This document shows, in pieces, positions 19,268 through 27,434 of a stretch of DNA of 64,000 nucleotides. Positions within the stretch are counted from its first letter, which is position 1, and every line of letters starts with the position of its first letter. Below the pieces are notes generated by a model. That model was not told the DNA's origin. It did no database searches and saw only the letters and a list, made by a program, of their open reading frames with translations. The translations under genes and the position numbers were made by a program. Source of the DNA: Lentisphaerota bacterium (GTDB lineage: Bacteria; Verrucomicrobiota; Kiritimatiellia; UBA8416; JAIOPI01); the NCBI GenBank assembly GCA_021413965.1, contig JAIOPI010000006.1, forward strand, positions 62,001 through 126,000. Reading direction: 5' to 3'.

Positions 19268-20371
19268 TCAATTCGCCCCGCCCCGACGCGGCGGCGCGGC
19301 CACGATGGCGTCCCGCCAGGCGCCCGGCTCGCCACTCCGCCCTGCTTCGGCGGCGTGGACCAGGTTCGCCATCTCACGGGCACTGACATAGTGCAGCCGC
19401 CATGCCTGTCCATCGTTGAAGACCGTCTGCAGATGCCGATGCGCGGCGGACATGGCGTCCCCCAGCAACGCCCCGCGGTTGGCGCGATTCATCCCGTGGG
19501 TATGAACCTTGACGAATACCCAATCCGACCGGCCCGGCACGTGGATCTGCTGGGCGGCCCACAGGTCAATCCGACCGGGCGATGGCGGGTTCGCCCCGGA
19601 CAGTTCCGCATTCTCCAGCCGCGGCAGCAGCCCCCACTTGCGCCAGTGCCAGTTCAACGCGAGGGGGCCTTGGATCATGAGCAGCGCGTCGTCCGGGCCG
19701 GCGGGCGGCGCCCCGGCCCGCACCTGCACCCCCCGGTCGTGGCCACGCGGCCGCCCGCCCGCCGCATCCCGCGCATAGTAGAGCGCGTTCACCAGGCGGG
19801 GCTGCGTGGGCGACGGGGCCGAGGGAAAGGTGAAATCCGCATAGCACCCCGTGCGCCGCAGGATGCCCAACTCGCCATTCACACCGCACCAGTCCCCATC
19901 CGGCCGCGAGTTGCACAACGCCCAGTTCCCGTGCACGAAACCGTACCGCACCGCGCCGGACGCATCCGGCCCCAGGTAACCATGCTCGCCGTGCAGGACA
20001 TCGCGGAACCCGAGCAGCTTCTGCTCAAACCCCGCCTCGGTGTCATGCCGGTGGTGAAGATGGACTTCGACCTCGCCCATGCCGCCCGTCACCAAGGGGG
20101 CCAGCGCCTCCAGGCAGGCCGGATCGTATTCGTCGGCGGGATAGAAAAACGTATGAACCGGCGGGCGACCATCGGCATCGCACAGCCCGGAAAACCGCTC
20201 CGCGTAGGCCCGGGACCAGTCGCGCACCGATGCGCGGGCCGCCGCCAACGGCACACCGCCGCCCAGCGGTTCGAAGTGATCGGCGACACAGAAGATCAAG
20301 TGGCGCGGCCCCTCCACCGCCGGTGGACGCCTCGCCAGCGCCGCCAGATATCCCGGCAACCATCTGTCCAT
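19268..20371 (-). CDS. Putative NodB-like polysaccharide deacetylase family protein
   Basis: The protein has 367 residues from the ATG at 20371; a GTG ten codons earlier would give 377. Conserved-looking metal-site motifs are VADHFEP near the N-terminus, HTFFYPADEYDP, and EVHLHHRHDT, as in NodB-type deacetylase relatives that often sit in bacterial polysaccharide loci. The later part (YGFVHGNWAL; VFVKVHTHGMN) carries further histidines. No signal peptide is evident, so it is probably cytoplasmic. It follows the glycosyltransferase gene at 20423 closely. The specific substrate is unknown, and the canonical NodB TFDD motif is not present as such, so catalytic function is inferred. Confidence 0.65.
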   Translation of the reverse strand: MDRWLPGYLAALARRPPAVEGPRHLIFCVADHFEPLGGGVPLAAARASVRDWSRAYAERFSGLCDADGRPPVHTFFYPADEYDPACLEALAPLVTGGMGEVEVHLHHRHDTEAGFEQKLLGFRDVLHGEHGYLGPDASGAVRYGFVHGNWALCNSRPDGDWCGVNGELGILRRTGCYADFTFPSAPSPTQPRLVNALYYARDAAGGRPRGHDRGVQVRAGAPPAGPDDALLMIQGPLALNWHWRKWGLLPRLENAELSGANPPSPGRIDLWAAQQIHVPGRSDWVFVKVHTHGMNRANRGALLGDAMSAAHRHLQTVFNDGQAWRLHYVSAREMANLVHAAEAGRSGEPGAWRDAIVAAPPRRGGAN

Positions 20372-20422
20372 GCCCCGAATCACAACCGAATCCGTCCTCA
20401 CGTGTCTGGCAGCCGCCGCCGG

Positions 20423-21670
20423 TTAGCCCGCCGCCGAATTCCGCGGGGTGCGCGTCCACTGTCCCGAGAGGTTGCCCGACATGAAGCGCAGGAAGCCGGC
20501 AAAAAGCGCCGCCTGCATCATGACGTAATGGAGGAAGAGCAGCGGCACCCGGGCCGCCGGGGCATGCACGCGACGCAGGAACGCCCCGAGCAGGGCCATG
20601 CCACCGAAGGCGCCCAGCCCCGCCAGCACGAGGGCGCCCAGCAACTGCGGCAGGCCATGCCCCACCCCCAGCGCCAGCGCGGCGCAAAGGGCCAGCAGCA
20701 GCACGGCGTGCGGCGTGAACCAGCGCAGAACCTTGTGCGACCAGAAACACCAGGCAAACCATCCGAAGCGGGGCGACAGGCAGCGGCGGCAGAACGTGAG
20801 CGCCTGGTAGTCGCCCGCCCCGATGCGCACCCGCCGCACCCATTCGTGCTGGATGTCCGGCAGTTCCTCGACGGCCACCGCGGCGGGCTCATAGACCACG
20901 CGATAGCCCTGCTCGCGCACCTTCATCCCGATCACGAAATCATCCACCATGGTGTTGTCCGGAAGCTCCTGCCAGAAAAGCTCGCGGCGCATGGCGAAGA
21001 TGGCGCCGTTGGCACCCAGGCACGAATCCAGCGCGCTCTCGCGCCTCTTGAGCTGCGTTTCCCATCGCCAGTAGAAGCCTTCCTCCGTACCCGCGTCCGT
21101 CTGTGCCCGTGGCGGCACCCCGCCAGCCGGCAGCGCGGCAACCAGCGCCAGGCGCCCGCACACCCCGCCCACAGCCGGGTCGCGGAAAGGCGCGAGCAGC
21201 CGATCCAGGGTTCCGGCCGCAAAAAACGTGTTGGCATCCGTGAAGACCAGCAGATCCGCCGGACAGCGCCGCACCAGGTCCTTGATCACCGCCACCTTGC
21301 CACGCCGCTGCGTAAACGCGTGCACCTGCACGTGGGGCTGGCCGGCCGCGGCGCGCTGCGCGGTTACGGCCGTGTCATCGCTGGACGCATCAACGCCGAC
21401 GTGAATGGCGTAGGGATGCCCCGCCGGCGCCTCGGCCAGCAAATTGCGGATGCGGTCGGCAATGTGCCGCTCTTCGTTGTAGGCCGAAAACAGCACGGCC
21501 ACCGAGTGCCGGACGGGCGCCGCTGGCGCCGCCGCGGGCGGGCCCGAGGCGCGCCCGCGCCATGCCGTCAGCCGCAGCAGCAGGGGAAACACCAGCCACG
21601 CGTAGACGCAGAGGCCGATCAAGAGGAGCATCACGACCGCCAGGGCCGTACCCATGTGTAACACGCTCAA
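20423..21670 (-). CDS. Membrane-anchored family 2 glycosyltransferase
   Basis: This is a 415-residue protein. The probable start is a TTG at 21670 that overlaps the stop of the upstream acetyltransferase gene as TTGA; the ATG at 21655 (MGTALAV) is the alternative. An N-terminal membrane helix precedes a GT-A domain with FSAYNEERHI, the metal-binding TDAN (about 155), the acceptor motif DSCLGANGAIFAMRR and VDDFVIG. Two or three C-terminal helices follow (AVLLLALCAALAL; FLHYVMMQAALFAGFL). This layout is typical of processive synthases and lipid-linked sugar transferases such as IcaA/HasA relatives, but a full QxxRW was not seen; RRVRIGAGDYQ occupies that position. It is likely to act at the inner membrane on a nucleotide sugar. 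Confidence 0.88.
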   Translation of the reverse strand: MSVLHMGTALAVVMLLLIGLCVYAWLVFPLLLRLTAWRGRASGPPAAAPAAPVRHSVAVLFSAYNEERHIADRIRNLLAEAPAGHPYAIHVGVDASSDDTAVTAQRAAAGQPHVQVHAFTQRRGKVAVIKDLVRRCPADLLVFTDANTFFAAGTLDRLLAPFRDPAVGGVCGRLALVAALPAGGVPPRAQTDAGTEEGFYWRWETQLKRRESALDSCLGANGAIFAMRRELFWQELPDNTMVDDFVIGMKVREQGYRVVYEPAAVAVEELPDIQHEWVRRVRIGAGDYQALTFCRRCLSPRFGWFAWCFWSHKVLRWFTPHAVLLLALCAALALGVGHGLPQLLGALVLAGLGAFGGMALLGAFLRRVHAPAARVPLLFLHYVMMQAALFAGFLRFMSGNLSGQWTRTPRNSAAG

Positions 21671-22245
21671 GGCCGGGTTCCGCCTGCCGCACCGGATGGC
21701 TCCGGGCTGTCACGCGGAACGCTGTCCGGAGCGCCCCGCTCAATGATCCGCGCCGGAATACCGACCGCCGTCGCGTCATCCGGGACGTCACGGTTGACAA
21801 CCGCATTGGCCCCCAGGCGTGTCCGGCTGCCGATGCGCACGGCGCCAATAATCTTGGCCCCGGCGCCCACGAAGACATCGTCGCCGAGAACCGGCGCCGC
21901 CTGCCGCTCCGCGCCAATGGTCACCAGGTGTTCGAGCTTGATGCCGCGCCCGCCACGCACGGCGCTGTTGATGACCACCCCGTAGCTGTGGATCAGCACG
22001 AATTCCGGCCCGAAGTCCGCCCCGCGGCCGATGATGCATCGCCCGAAGAATCCGTTGAGCTTGTTGAAGATCATGGCGAGCGGAGCCAGGTGGGCGCGCT
22101 GCGAGGCCTGCATCATCCGGTACATGAGCATCGCGAAGGTGCCATCCGTCAGTAGCGCCTTGAGTACGTGCTTCGCCCCTCCCGATCCGTAAAGCCAGAT
22201 GGCCTTGGCGCGCACATCCCCGGCGATGAGGCCAACCATGTTCAT
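21667..22245 (-). CDS. Serine-acetyltransferase-like hexapeptide acetyltransferase
   Basis: This is a 192-residue protein. The start chosen is MNMVGL at 22245; an upstream extension is possible, but it would be encoded by palindromic repeat DNA. The N-terminal helical part resembles CysE-type proteins (DVRAKAIWLYGSG). A left-handed beta-helix follows with hexapeptide steps (IIGRGADFGPEF; VLGDDVFVGAGAKIIGAVRIG) and the usual exit GIPARI. The His-containing loop LIHSYGVVINS matches the active-site region of the family. In glycan loci such proteins acetylate sugar hydroxyl or amino groups. The next gene, a glycosyltransferase, starts within its stop codon. Confidence 0.85.
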   Translation of the reverse strand: MNMVGLIAGDVRAKAIWLYGSGGAKHVLKALLTDGTFAMLMYRMMQASQRAHLAPLAMIFNKLNGFFGRCIIGRGADFGPEFVLIHSYGVVINSAVRGGRGIKLEHLVTIGAERQAAPVLGDDVFVGAGAKIIGAVRIGSRTRLGANAVVNRDVPDDATAVGIPARIIERGAPDSVPRDSPEPSGAAGGTRP

Positions 22246-22260
22246 ATAGCCATTGTGGTG

Positions 22261-22317
22261 GGGCGAGCCGTCCCGGTGAGCCGTCCGCGGTTCGCGGCTC
22301 ACCGGGACTATTCGCCC
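22261..22317 (-). repeat. GC-rich palindrome between genes (possible terminator or REP-like repeat)
   Basis: A perfect 13-base inverted repeat, GTCCCGGTGAGCC at 22270-22282 and GGCTCACCGGGAC at 22296-22308, surrounds a 13-base loop. An outer pair (GGGCGA at 22261, TCGCCC at 22312) extends the stem with a gap. It begins at the stop codon of the glycosyltransferase gene and ends 15 bases before the acetyltransferase start. No T-run follows on the transcribed strand, so it is not a standard intrinsic terminator. Confidence 0.8.
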
Positions 22318-23603
22318 TACCCTTTTCCTTCAATGAGCGCCACGATGTCGCGCGTCTTGACGGCCCAGGTTTCCCCGCGCATGGAGTCGCTCAGCGCGCG
22401 GCGTTCGTCCAGGCTGAGCGGCTGCTCCACGCGGCGCGTCACCGCCGCCACGAAATCCGCCGCGTCGGTGGCGATGTGGACCCCGGGCGGTGAGGCAAAG
22501 CGCGCCACTTCCGGCAACGCCGTCGACACGACCGGGCAGCCCGCCGCCAGCATCTCGCGCAGCTTGATGGGATTCACCGCACGCGTGAGTTCCGACACCA
22601 CGAACGGAATCAGCCCCACGGAGAACTGCGCCACGTAGTAGGGCAAGTCCGCATAGGGCCGGGGCCCGATCACGCGGATGTTGGGTTCTGACTGCAGCCG
22701 GTCGATCGCCACATCCGCCTTGCCAATCAAAATCACGTAGGCGTCGGGCCGGGCGCGCGCCACGGCCAGGATCAGCTCCTGGTCGACCCACTCCGACAGC
22801 AGCCCGATGAACCCAATGACGGGGCCATCCGGCAGTTCGACGGGCCGCGCCTCCAGCGGCAGGCTGAGCGCCCGCTCAAAGTGCTCGAAGTTCACGCCGT
22901 GGCTCACCCCGTGCACGTTGCCGTGATCCCGGCGGCAATGCGCCTCGAGTTCAGAGGAGGAGGCAATCACCAGATCGGCGTGCGCCCGGCACTGGCGGTC
23001 CATCTCCTCCATCATGGCCTGATCGTACATGCCGAACTGGTCCCACCGGTCGACGCAATGGTAGACGGTGCGGACGGGACGGGCGGATGGGGGATCGGCG
23101 AGCGGGGGTCGGTCGTTCACCGCGTCTCGCCCCCCCCACCCTTTCATCATGCCGGCCAGCACGGGCACGTAATTGATGAGCACGGGATCGCGAAAGCCGA
23201 GGCGCCAGGTCCACCCGCAAGCGATCCAGCGAAACAGCCACCCGTTGAAGCGGCGCACGACACCCAGAGCGGGCAGCGGAATCAGCAACGGCGCCAGCAC
23301 CCACAGACCCGGCGCCGCCCCCCCCGTGGATCGGAACCCGGACATCGGCAGGAAGCCGGCCGGTCCCGCCGCGAGTCCCAGATCGGCATCCGGCACACGG
23401 CGCGCACCCTGCAGCGCGACGCGGATCTTGCGCCACATGCGCCCGCGATCCGTTCCCGACCCGAGGCTGGGTCGCCGCATCCCGGCGCCTTCCACCCACA
23501 GCACCCGGTGCCCCGCGCGCACCAGTTCGCGCGCGATCTGATGCTTGCTCGTGGGGTTATCTTGCGCCGCTCCCCACGCGTTGGCGACCATCACCACGTC
23601 CAT
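22317..23603 (-). CDS. Family 1/4-type (GT-B) glycosyltransferase
   Basis: This is a 428-residue protein starting at MDVVMVANAW (23603). The N-terminal Rossmann half has DNPTSKHQIARELVRAGHRVLWVEG, the usual substrate-side opening of GT-B enzymes. The C-terminal half has GFIGLLSEWVDQELI, the nucleotide-site region IGPRPYADLPYYVAQFSVGLIPF, and the helix VNPIKLREMLAAGCPVVST, which corresponds to the E-x7-E region of GT4. It resembles the subgroup that uses UDP-galactofuranose or similar donors in bacterial glycan loci, but the donor cannot be named. The methyltransferase gene upstream ends 17 bases before its start. Confidence 0.88.
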   Translation of the reverse strand: MDVVMVANAWGAAQDNPTSKHQIARELVRAGHRVLWVEGAGMRRPSLGSGTDRGRMWRKIRVALQGARRVPDADLGLAAGPAGFLPMSGFRSTGGAAPGLWVLAPLLIPLPALGVVRRFNGWLFRWIACGWTWRLGFRDPVLINYVPVLAGMMKGWGGRDAVNDRPPLADPPSARPVRTVYHCVDRWDQFGMYDQAMMEEMDRQCRAHADLVIASSSELEAHCRRDHGNVHGVSHGVNFEHFERALSLPLEARPVELPDGPVIGFIGLLSEWVDQELILAVARARPDAYVILIGKADVAIDRLQSEPNIRVIGPRPYADLPYYVAQFSVGLIPFVVSELTRAVNPIKLREMLAAGCPVVSTALPEVARFASPPGVHIATDAADFVAAVTRRVEQPLSLDERRALSDSMRGETWAVKTRDIVALIEGKG

Positions 23604-23620
23604 AGTGCCTTCCCGAAATG

Positions 23621-24442
23621 TCACCCCCGACCCTCGCGCAGGGGCCGGATACCGCGCCGATGGCAGTGTGCGCATGTCACCACCAGGGGTGGCACGCCCG
23701 CCTGCGCCTCATGCTCGCGCTTCATCAACGTCACCGCCCACATGGGCTCATGAAACAGCCGGTTCTGGCCCGGCTCGTGCAGGATCACCTGCAGCACGGG
23801 CAGCGGCGCCACACAGTCTAGCATATCGCGGCGCGAGTAACGGCGAGGCCCCTCGTCCAGCGACCGCCCCGCCGCCAGCCAGTGCGCGCGCGCCAGGTCC
23901 CACGCCTCCCGCAGCGGCCGCTGCCGGCTCGCCACGCCCGCTACCGCTCGTAGAATGGTCTCCCACCACGGGAACGCGAGGTCCGTTTCGACCAGCGCAT
24001 ACCCGCCGGGCTTCACCACGCGCAAGGCCTCGAGCACGACGCGCCACCAGTCCGGCACGGACTCGATCAGGCCGAACGTGGCCGCCGTATCGAACGCGTT
24101 CGCCGGATGCGCGACGTCCTGCGCGTCGCCCTCCTCGAAGACGAGGCCGGGGTTCGCCGCACGCGCGGCCGCCACCTGCGCCGCCGATCGGTCGAGACCG
24201 CGGGCGGCAAATCCATGGCGCACCAGCATCGCCGTGCTGTGGCCTGTGCGGCACCCCAGGTCGAGACACGTGGGCGTCGGTTGATCCTTGCGCCGATGCA
24301 CGCGCTGAGACAGGTCGCGCATCAGATGGCGGCGAAAGGCCTCCCGCCCGCCATCCACGCCTCCGGTTGCCCACGCCCCGGCCGAATCCGCCCAAACGTC
24401 AATCGGTGTGCCGGAGGGGTCCTGCGCTTCGCCTTCGCCCAT
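23621..24442 (-). CDS. Class I SAM-dependent methyltransferase
   Basis: This is a 273-residue protein. Motif I is LDLGCRTGHST (about residues 60-70), followed by the acidic ribose-binding Asp in RGLDRSAAQV, EEGDAQDV, and the post-motif region LRVVKPGGYALVETDL. The order fits Methyltransf_11/25-type enzymes. A C-terminal CAHCHRR adds two cysteines and two histidines that could bind metal. Within a polysaccharide cluster it probably methylates a sugar or a lipid-linked intermediate. The acceptor atom is unknown. Confidence 0.88.
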   Translation of the reverse strand: MGEGEAQDPSGTPIDVWADSAGAWATGGVDGGREAFRRHLMRDLSQRVHRRKDQPTPTCLDLGCRTGHSTAMLVRHGFAARGLDRSAAQVAAARAANPGLVFEEGDAQDVAHPANAFDTAATFGLIESVPDWWRVVLEALRVVKPGGYALVETDLAFPWWETILRAVAGVASRQRPLREAWDLARAHWLAAGRSLDEGPRRYSRRDMLDCVAPLPVLQVILHEPGQNRLFHEPMWAVTLMKREHEAQAGVPPLVVTCAHCHRRGIRPLREGRG

Positions 24443-24502
24443 CGTGATTCACCCTGCGTACGGAAGCGGCACACGAAGTCCGCGTCCCGCGCCGACGGCC
24501 GC

Positions 24503-25051
24503 CTACAGCACCTGCGCCAGCAGCACACCGCGCGGCGTGGGCAGCCAGATGGGCGAAAGCCGGTCGAGAAGGCGGGCCTTCACCTGAGCCCGCACCGGAT
24601 GATGCGGCGCCGTGTCGTGAATGCCGATGATCGAGCCCTTGAGAAACGGATAGTATTGCTCGAATTCCTGTACGCGCGTTTCGATTCCCGAGTCGAGCCA
24701 GGCAAAGTCGATCTTTCCGGGCGGCGTCCAGGCCAGCGAGCTCTGATGGAGGACTTCGACCGGCAGGCGCCGGCAGGCACGGCGGGCCACCTCGGCCAGC
24801 ACCGCATCGATTTCGAACGTAATCAGCCGCCCATGCCCGTTCTGTTTCAGGGCGCGCCCGATGGACTCGGACATGACCCCCTTGTAGGAACCGGTTTCGA
24901 CGACCAGTTCCGGCTGCAGCGCGCGCACCAGCGCCCCGATCAATTCCACAACCTCCTGCTCGGTCGTCTCGCAATCTCCCGTGTGCCAGTACTCGGGGTG
25001 CGGACAGATGTCGGAAGGGGGCGTAAAGTCACTTTCAAGGCGACGTCTCAT
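24503..25051 (-). CDS. Small class I methyltransferase or cephalosporin-hydroxylase-like protein
   Basis: This is a 182-residue protein. VVETGSYKGVMSESIG (about 50-65) is a SAM-type glycine loop in which the usual GxGxG is replaced by GSYKG. It is followed by LITFEIDAV, FAWLDSGIE and IGIHDTAPH. These signs match the Methyltransf_24/cephalosporin hydroxylase (CmcI) group of small Rossmann enzymes that often modify sugars. It is shorter than many members, and the HDT motif suggests a bound metal. It lies between two other glycan genes on the same strand. Confidence 0.75.
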   Translation of the reverse strand: MRRRLESDFTPPSDICPHPEYWHTGDCETTEQEVVELIGALVRALQPELVVETGSYKGVMSESIGRALKQNGHGRLITFEIDAVLAEVARRACRRLPVEVLHQSSLAWTPPGKIDFAWLDSGIETRVQEFEQYYPFLKGSIIGIHDTAPHHPVRAQVKARLLDRLSPIWLPTPRGVLLAQVL

Positions 25052-25170
25052 GTTGCGTCCACGTTATGGGGTTTCACTTCCGCGCACAAGTCTTCAGTTC
25101 CCGGCCGACGCACGGGCCACAAACGGCCCGGCGGCATGGCGCCCGCCGGGGCTATCCGCGCCACGCGTGG

Positions 25171-26274
25171 TCAACGCCCGAGGGCCTCCAGGTCGTCCAC
25201 GATGACATGGGCGGTCCGCTCCCAGGTGAACAGATCCCGCACCCGCTGGCGGCCGCGCGCGCCCATCTCGGCCAACAAGGCGGGATCCCCCAGGAGGCGG
25301 AGGATCGCGTCGGCCAGGGCGGCGGGATCCGCGGGCGGCACGACATAACCCGTTCGCCCATGCTCGATGATCTCCGGCATCGCATCGTTGGTCGTCCCGA
25401 TGCAGGCCAGCTTGGCGGTCATGGCTTCAAGGAAGACGAAACCGAAGGGCTCGCACAGCGAGGGCATCACGAACAGGGAGGCCGCGTGGTAGAGGTCCAG
25501 CATGCGCTCCCGGTCCGCGACTTGACCCAGGCACGTGACGCCCGCGGGCGGGGCGTCGAGCCGCGGGCCGACGATGATCAACTGCGCATCCGGTTTCGCC
25601 GCGCGCACCCGCGCGAAGGCCTCCAGCAGCGTGGGGCCGCCCTTGCGCTTGAAATCAAACCCCACGAACAACAGGGTGCGTCCGTCGTACCCGCCGGTGC
25701 GCTCGCGCGCGATCGTGAAGTTCGCGCCGCCCCGCACCGTGCGCACGCGTTCGGGCGGGACGCTGAAGTCGTTAATCATCGAGGCGCGCGTGTGATCGCT
25801 CAGCGTGAACACGCGGGCCGCCCGCTGGTACAGCGCGGTTTCGCCGTCGAACCAGCGCCTGGCGGCGGCGGGGCTGGGGAACGGTGCCCACGCCGGGTAC
25901 TCCCGCTGTGCCAGCGCCGTCGTGAAATCGTTGAACGTCGCGTAGGGAATGTCCGTTCGCCCCGGCGCGAAGAGGCCGCCGATCTGCAAGATGACGTCCG
26001 GCTTGACCGTCAGTTGCGCCAGCCGGCGGGCGGCGAGGCGACTGCGGCAGGCAAACACACCATGGCTCTTGATGGCCCGGCTAAGCGCACGGTCATAGCG
26101 ACGCTTCCACGTGTTGAGGACCGGGTGGAATGCCTTCGCCTTCAACAGCCACCCCAACCACGTCGGAACCGGTACGCCCACGATCTGCAGATCGACCCGG
26201 CGCGACAACTCGCGAATGAGGTGCGCGTTCGCCCCCGAGTAAGGGATGTTCAGCAGGCAGAGGTTCAGCCGCAT
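25171..26274 (-). CDS. GT4-type glycosyltransferase
   Basis: The protein has 367 residues from MRLNLCLLN at 26274; a longer frame upstream would overlap the preceding gene and is rejected. The N-domain opens NIPYSGANAHLIRELSRR. The C-domain has LLFVGFDFKRKGGPTLLEAF, the donor loop RMLDLYHAASLFVMPS and the catalytic-site pair in CEPFGFVFLEA (E-x7-E), then GRTGYVVPPAD. These are standard GT4 marks for a retaining transferase using a nucleotide sugar at the cytoplasmic face. It lies 14 bases downstream of a GT2 gene. The linkage made is unknown. Confidence 0.93.
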   Translation of the reverse strand: MRLNLCLLNIPYSGANAHLIRELSRRVDLQIVGVPVPTWLGWLLKAKAFHPVLNTWKRRYDRALSRAIKSHGVFACRSRLAARRLAQLTVKPDVILQIGGLFAPGRTDIPYATFNDFTTALAQREYPAWAPFPSPAAARRWFDGETALYQRAARVFTLSDHTRASMINDFSVPPERVRTVRGGANFTIARERTGGYDGRTLLFVGFDFKRKGGPTLLEAFARVRAAKPDAQLIIVGPRLDAPPAGVTCLGQVADRERMLDLYHAASLFVMPSLCEPFGFVFLEAMTAKLACIGTTNDAMPEIIEHGRTGYVVPPADPAALADAILRLLGDPALLAEMGARGRQRVRDLFTWERTAHVIVDDLEALGR

Positions 26275-26288
26275 GTCAGCACCGCGTT

Positions 26289-27389
26289 TCACCGCGTCCG
26301 CCCCGCCAGCGCCCGCCCAAGCCGGCGCATGGCCTCGGCCAACGAGGGCCCGAGCAGGACCGTCAGGCCAATCGACCAGAAGTCGCGGCGTCGGAGCGCG
26401 GTGCCGTTGCCCGTCCGGATGCTGGCGAACCAACAGGCACGCGCGCGGGCAAGATCCTCGCATTGATAGTACAGCACGATCAGGTGCGCCATCGCCCGCT
26501 GCAGAATCCGCCCCCGCTCGGCGGGCGTGACCGCGTAGTCCGCCACGTAGGGCTCGAGCGCCCGCTCGAGTTTTCGGACCACTGCGACATGTTCAGGATC
26601 GGTAAATGCGCCGTCAGCCACCAGGGAGACGAGCCCGGCCAGCACCGTCGGCCGCAGGGCCTCCCGGTGGGCGCCCTCAAGATAGCGGTCAATGAGGGTG
26701 GCGCTCCGGATGGTATGCCGGATCTTGGCCTGGGTCGGCGTCAGCGAGGTCAGGCCGCCGGCATGCACGCGCCGCACACTCCAGGTCTCGTCGATAAACG
26801 CCACCGTCCCCTGCCGGGCGAGAATCACGTGCACGAGCCAATCGACACCCGGAATCTCCGCGAGTTCCGGTGGCGGGTCTTGCAGCAAGCGGCGACGGAA
26901 CACCATGGAGGCCGTCGGCAGGAAATGTCGCTGCAGGATGTCGTCGAATGCGTAGAAGGGTTTGATGGCGATGCCGGACAGCCGGACGTACGGCCGCCGC
27001 CCCCCGTCCGGCGCCTGGTCATAGGCTTCATGCGCACAGAGGGCGCAATCGGGATGCGCATCCAGAAAATCCACTTGCCGCTGCAGCTTGTGCGGCGAGA
27101 GCCAGAAATCATCGCCTTCCAGCAGCGCGACATACTCCCCGCGGCAGGCCCGCAGCGTCTCGATGAAATTGCGATTCACCCCCAGGTTGTGGGCCGGCCA
27201 CAGCACCCGGACACGCCCCGGATGCGCGGCTTCGTAGCGGCGGACGATCTCCGGCGTTCGATCGCGCGAACAGTCCTCGCCGATGACGATTTCGTAGTCG
27301 AAACTCACCTGCTGCATGAGCACGCTGTCGATGGCCTGCTCGACAAACGGCTCATGATTGTAGGTGATCATGAGGACGCTGAGTTTCAT
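26289..27389 (-). CDS. Family 2 glycosyltransferase
   Basis: This is a 366-residue protein with a GT-A domain at the N-terminus: LSVLMITYNHEPFVEQAI, EIVIGEDCSRDRT, NLGVNRNFIETL and the metal-binding EGDDFW (about 92-97). DWLVHVILARQGTVAFID lies where inverting GT2 enzymes keep their catalytic acid. About 120 helical residues follow, with no clear membrane helix, so it is a soluble or peripheral enzyme. It adds one sugar to a lipid-linked or protein-linked glycan; donor and linkage cannot be read. Confidence 0.92.
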   Translation of the reverse strand: MKLSVLMITYNHEPFVEQAIDSVLMQQVSFDYEIVIGEDCSRDRTPEIVRRYEAAHPGRVRVLWPAHNLGVNRNFIETLRACRGEYVALLEGDDFWLSPHKLQRQVDFLDAHPDCALCAHEAYDQAPDGGRRPYVRLSGIAIKPFYAFDDILQRHFLPTASMVFRRRLLQDPPPELAEIPGVDWLVHVILARQGTVAFIDETWSVRRVHAGGLTSLTPTQAKIRHTIRSATLIDRYLEGAHREALRPTVLAGLVSLVADGAFTDPEHVAVVRKLERALEPYVADYAVTPAERGRILQRAMAHLIVLYYQCEDLARARACWFASIRTGNGTALRRRDFWSIGLTVLLGPSLAEAMRRLGRALAGRTR

Positions 27390-27434
27390 GCCGATGGGTT
27401 CCCGATGATGGGCGGCGACAGCGCCATGGCGGCG

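Noticed and set aside
2230-21661. Long plus-strand frames (for example 2230-4305 and 19244-21661)
   Set aside because: They are antisense to strong minus-strand genes, rich in Arg/His/Gln/Pro as expected from reverse frames of GC-rich coding DNA, and show no recognisable domain or start signal.
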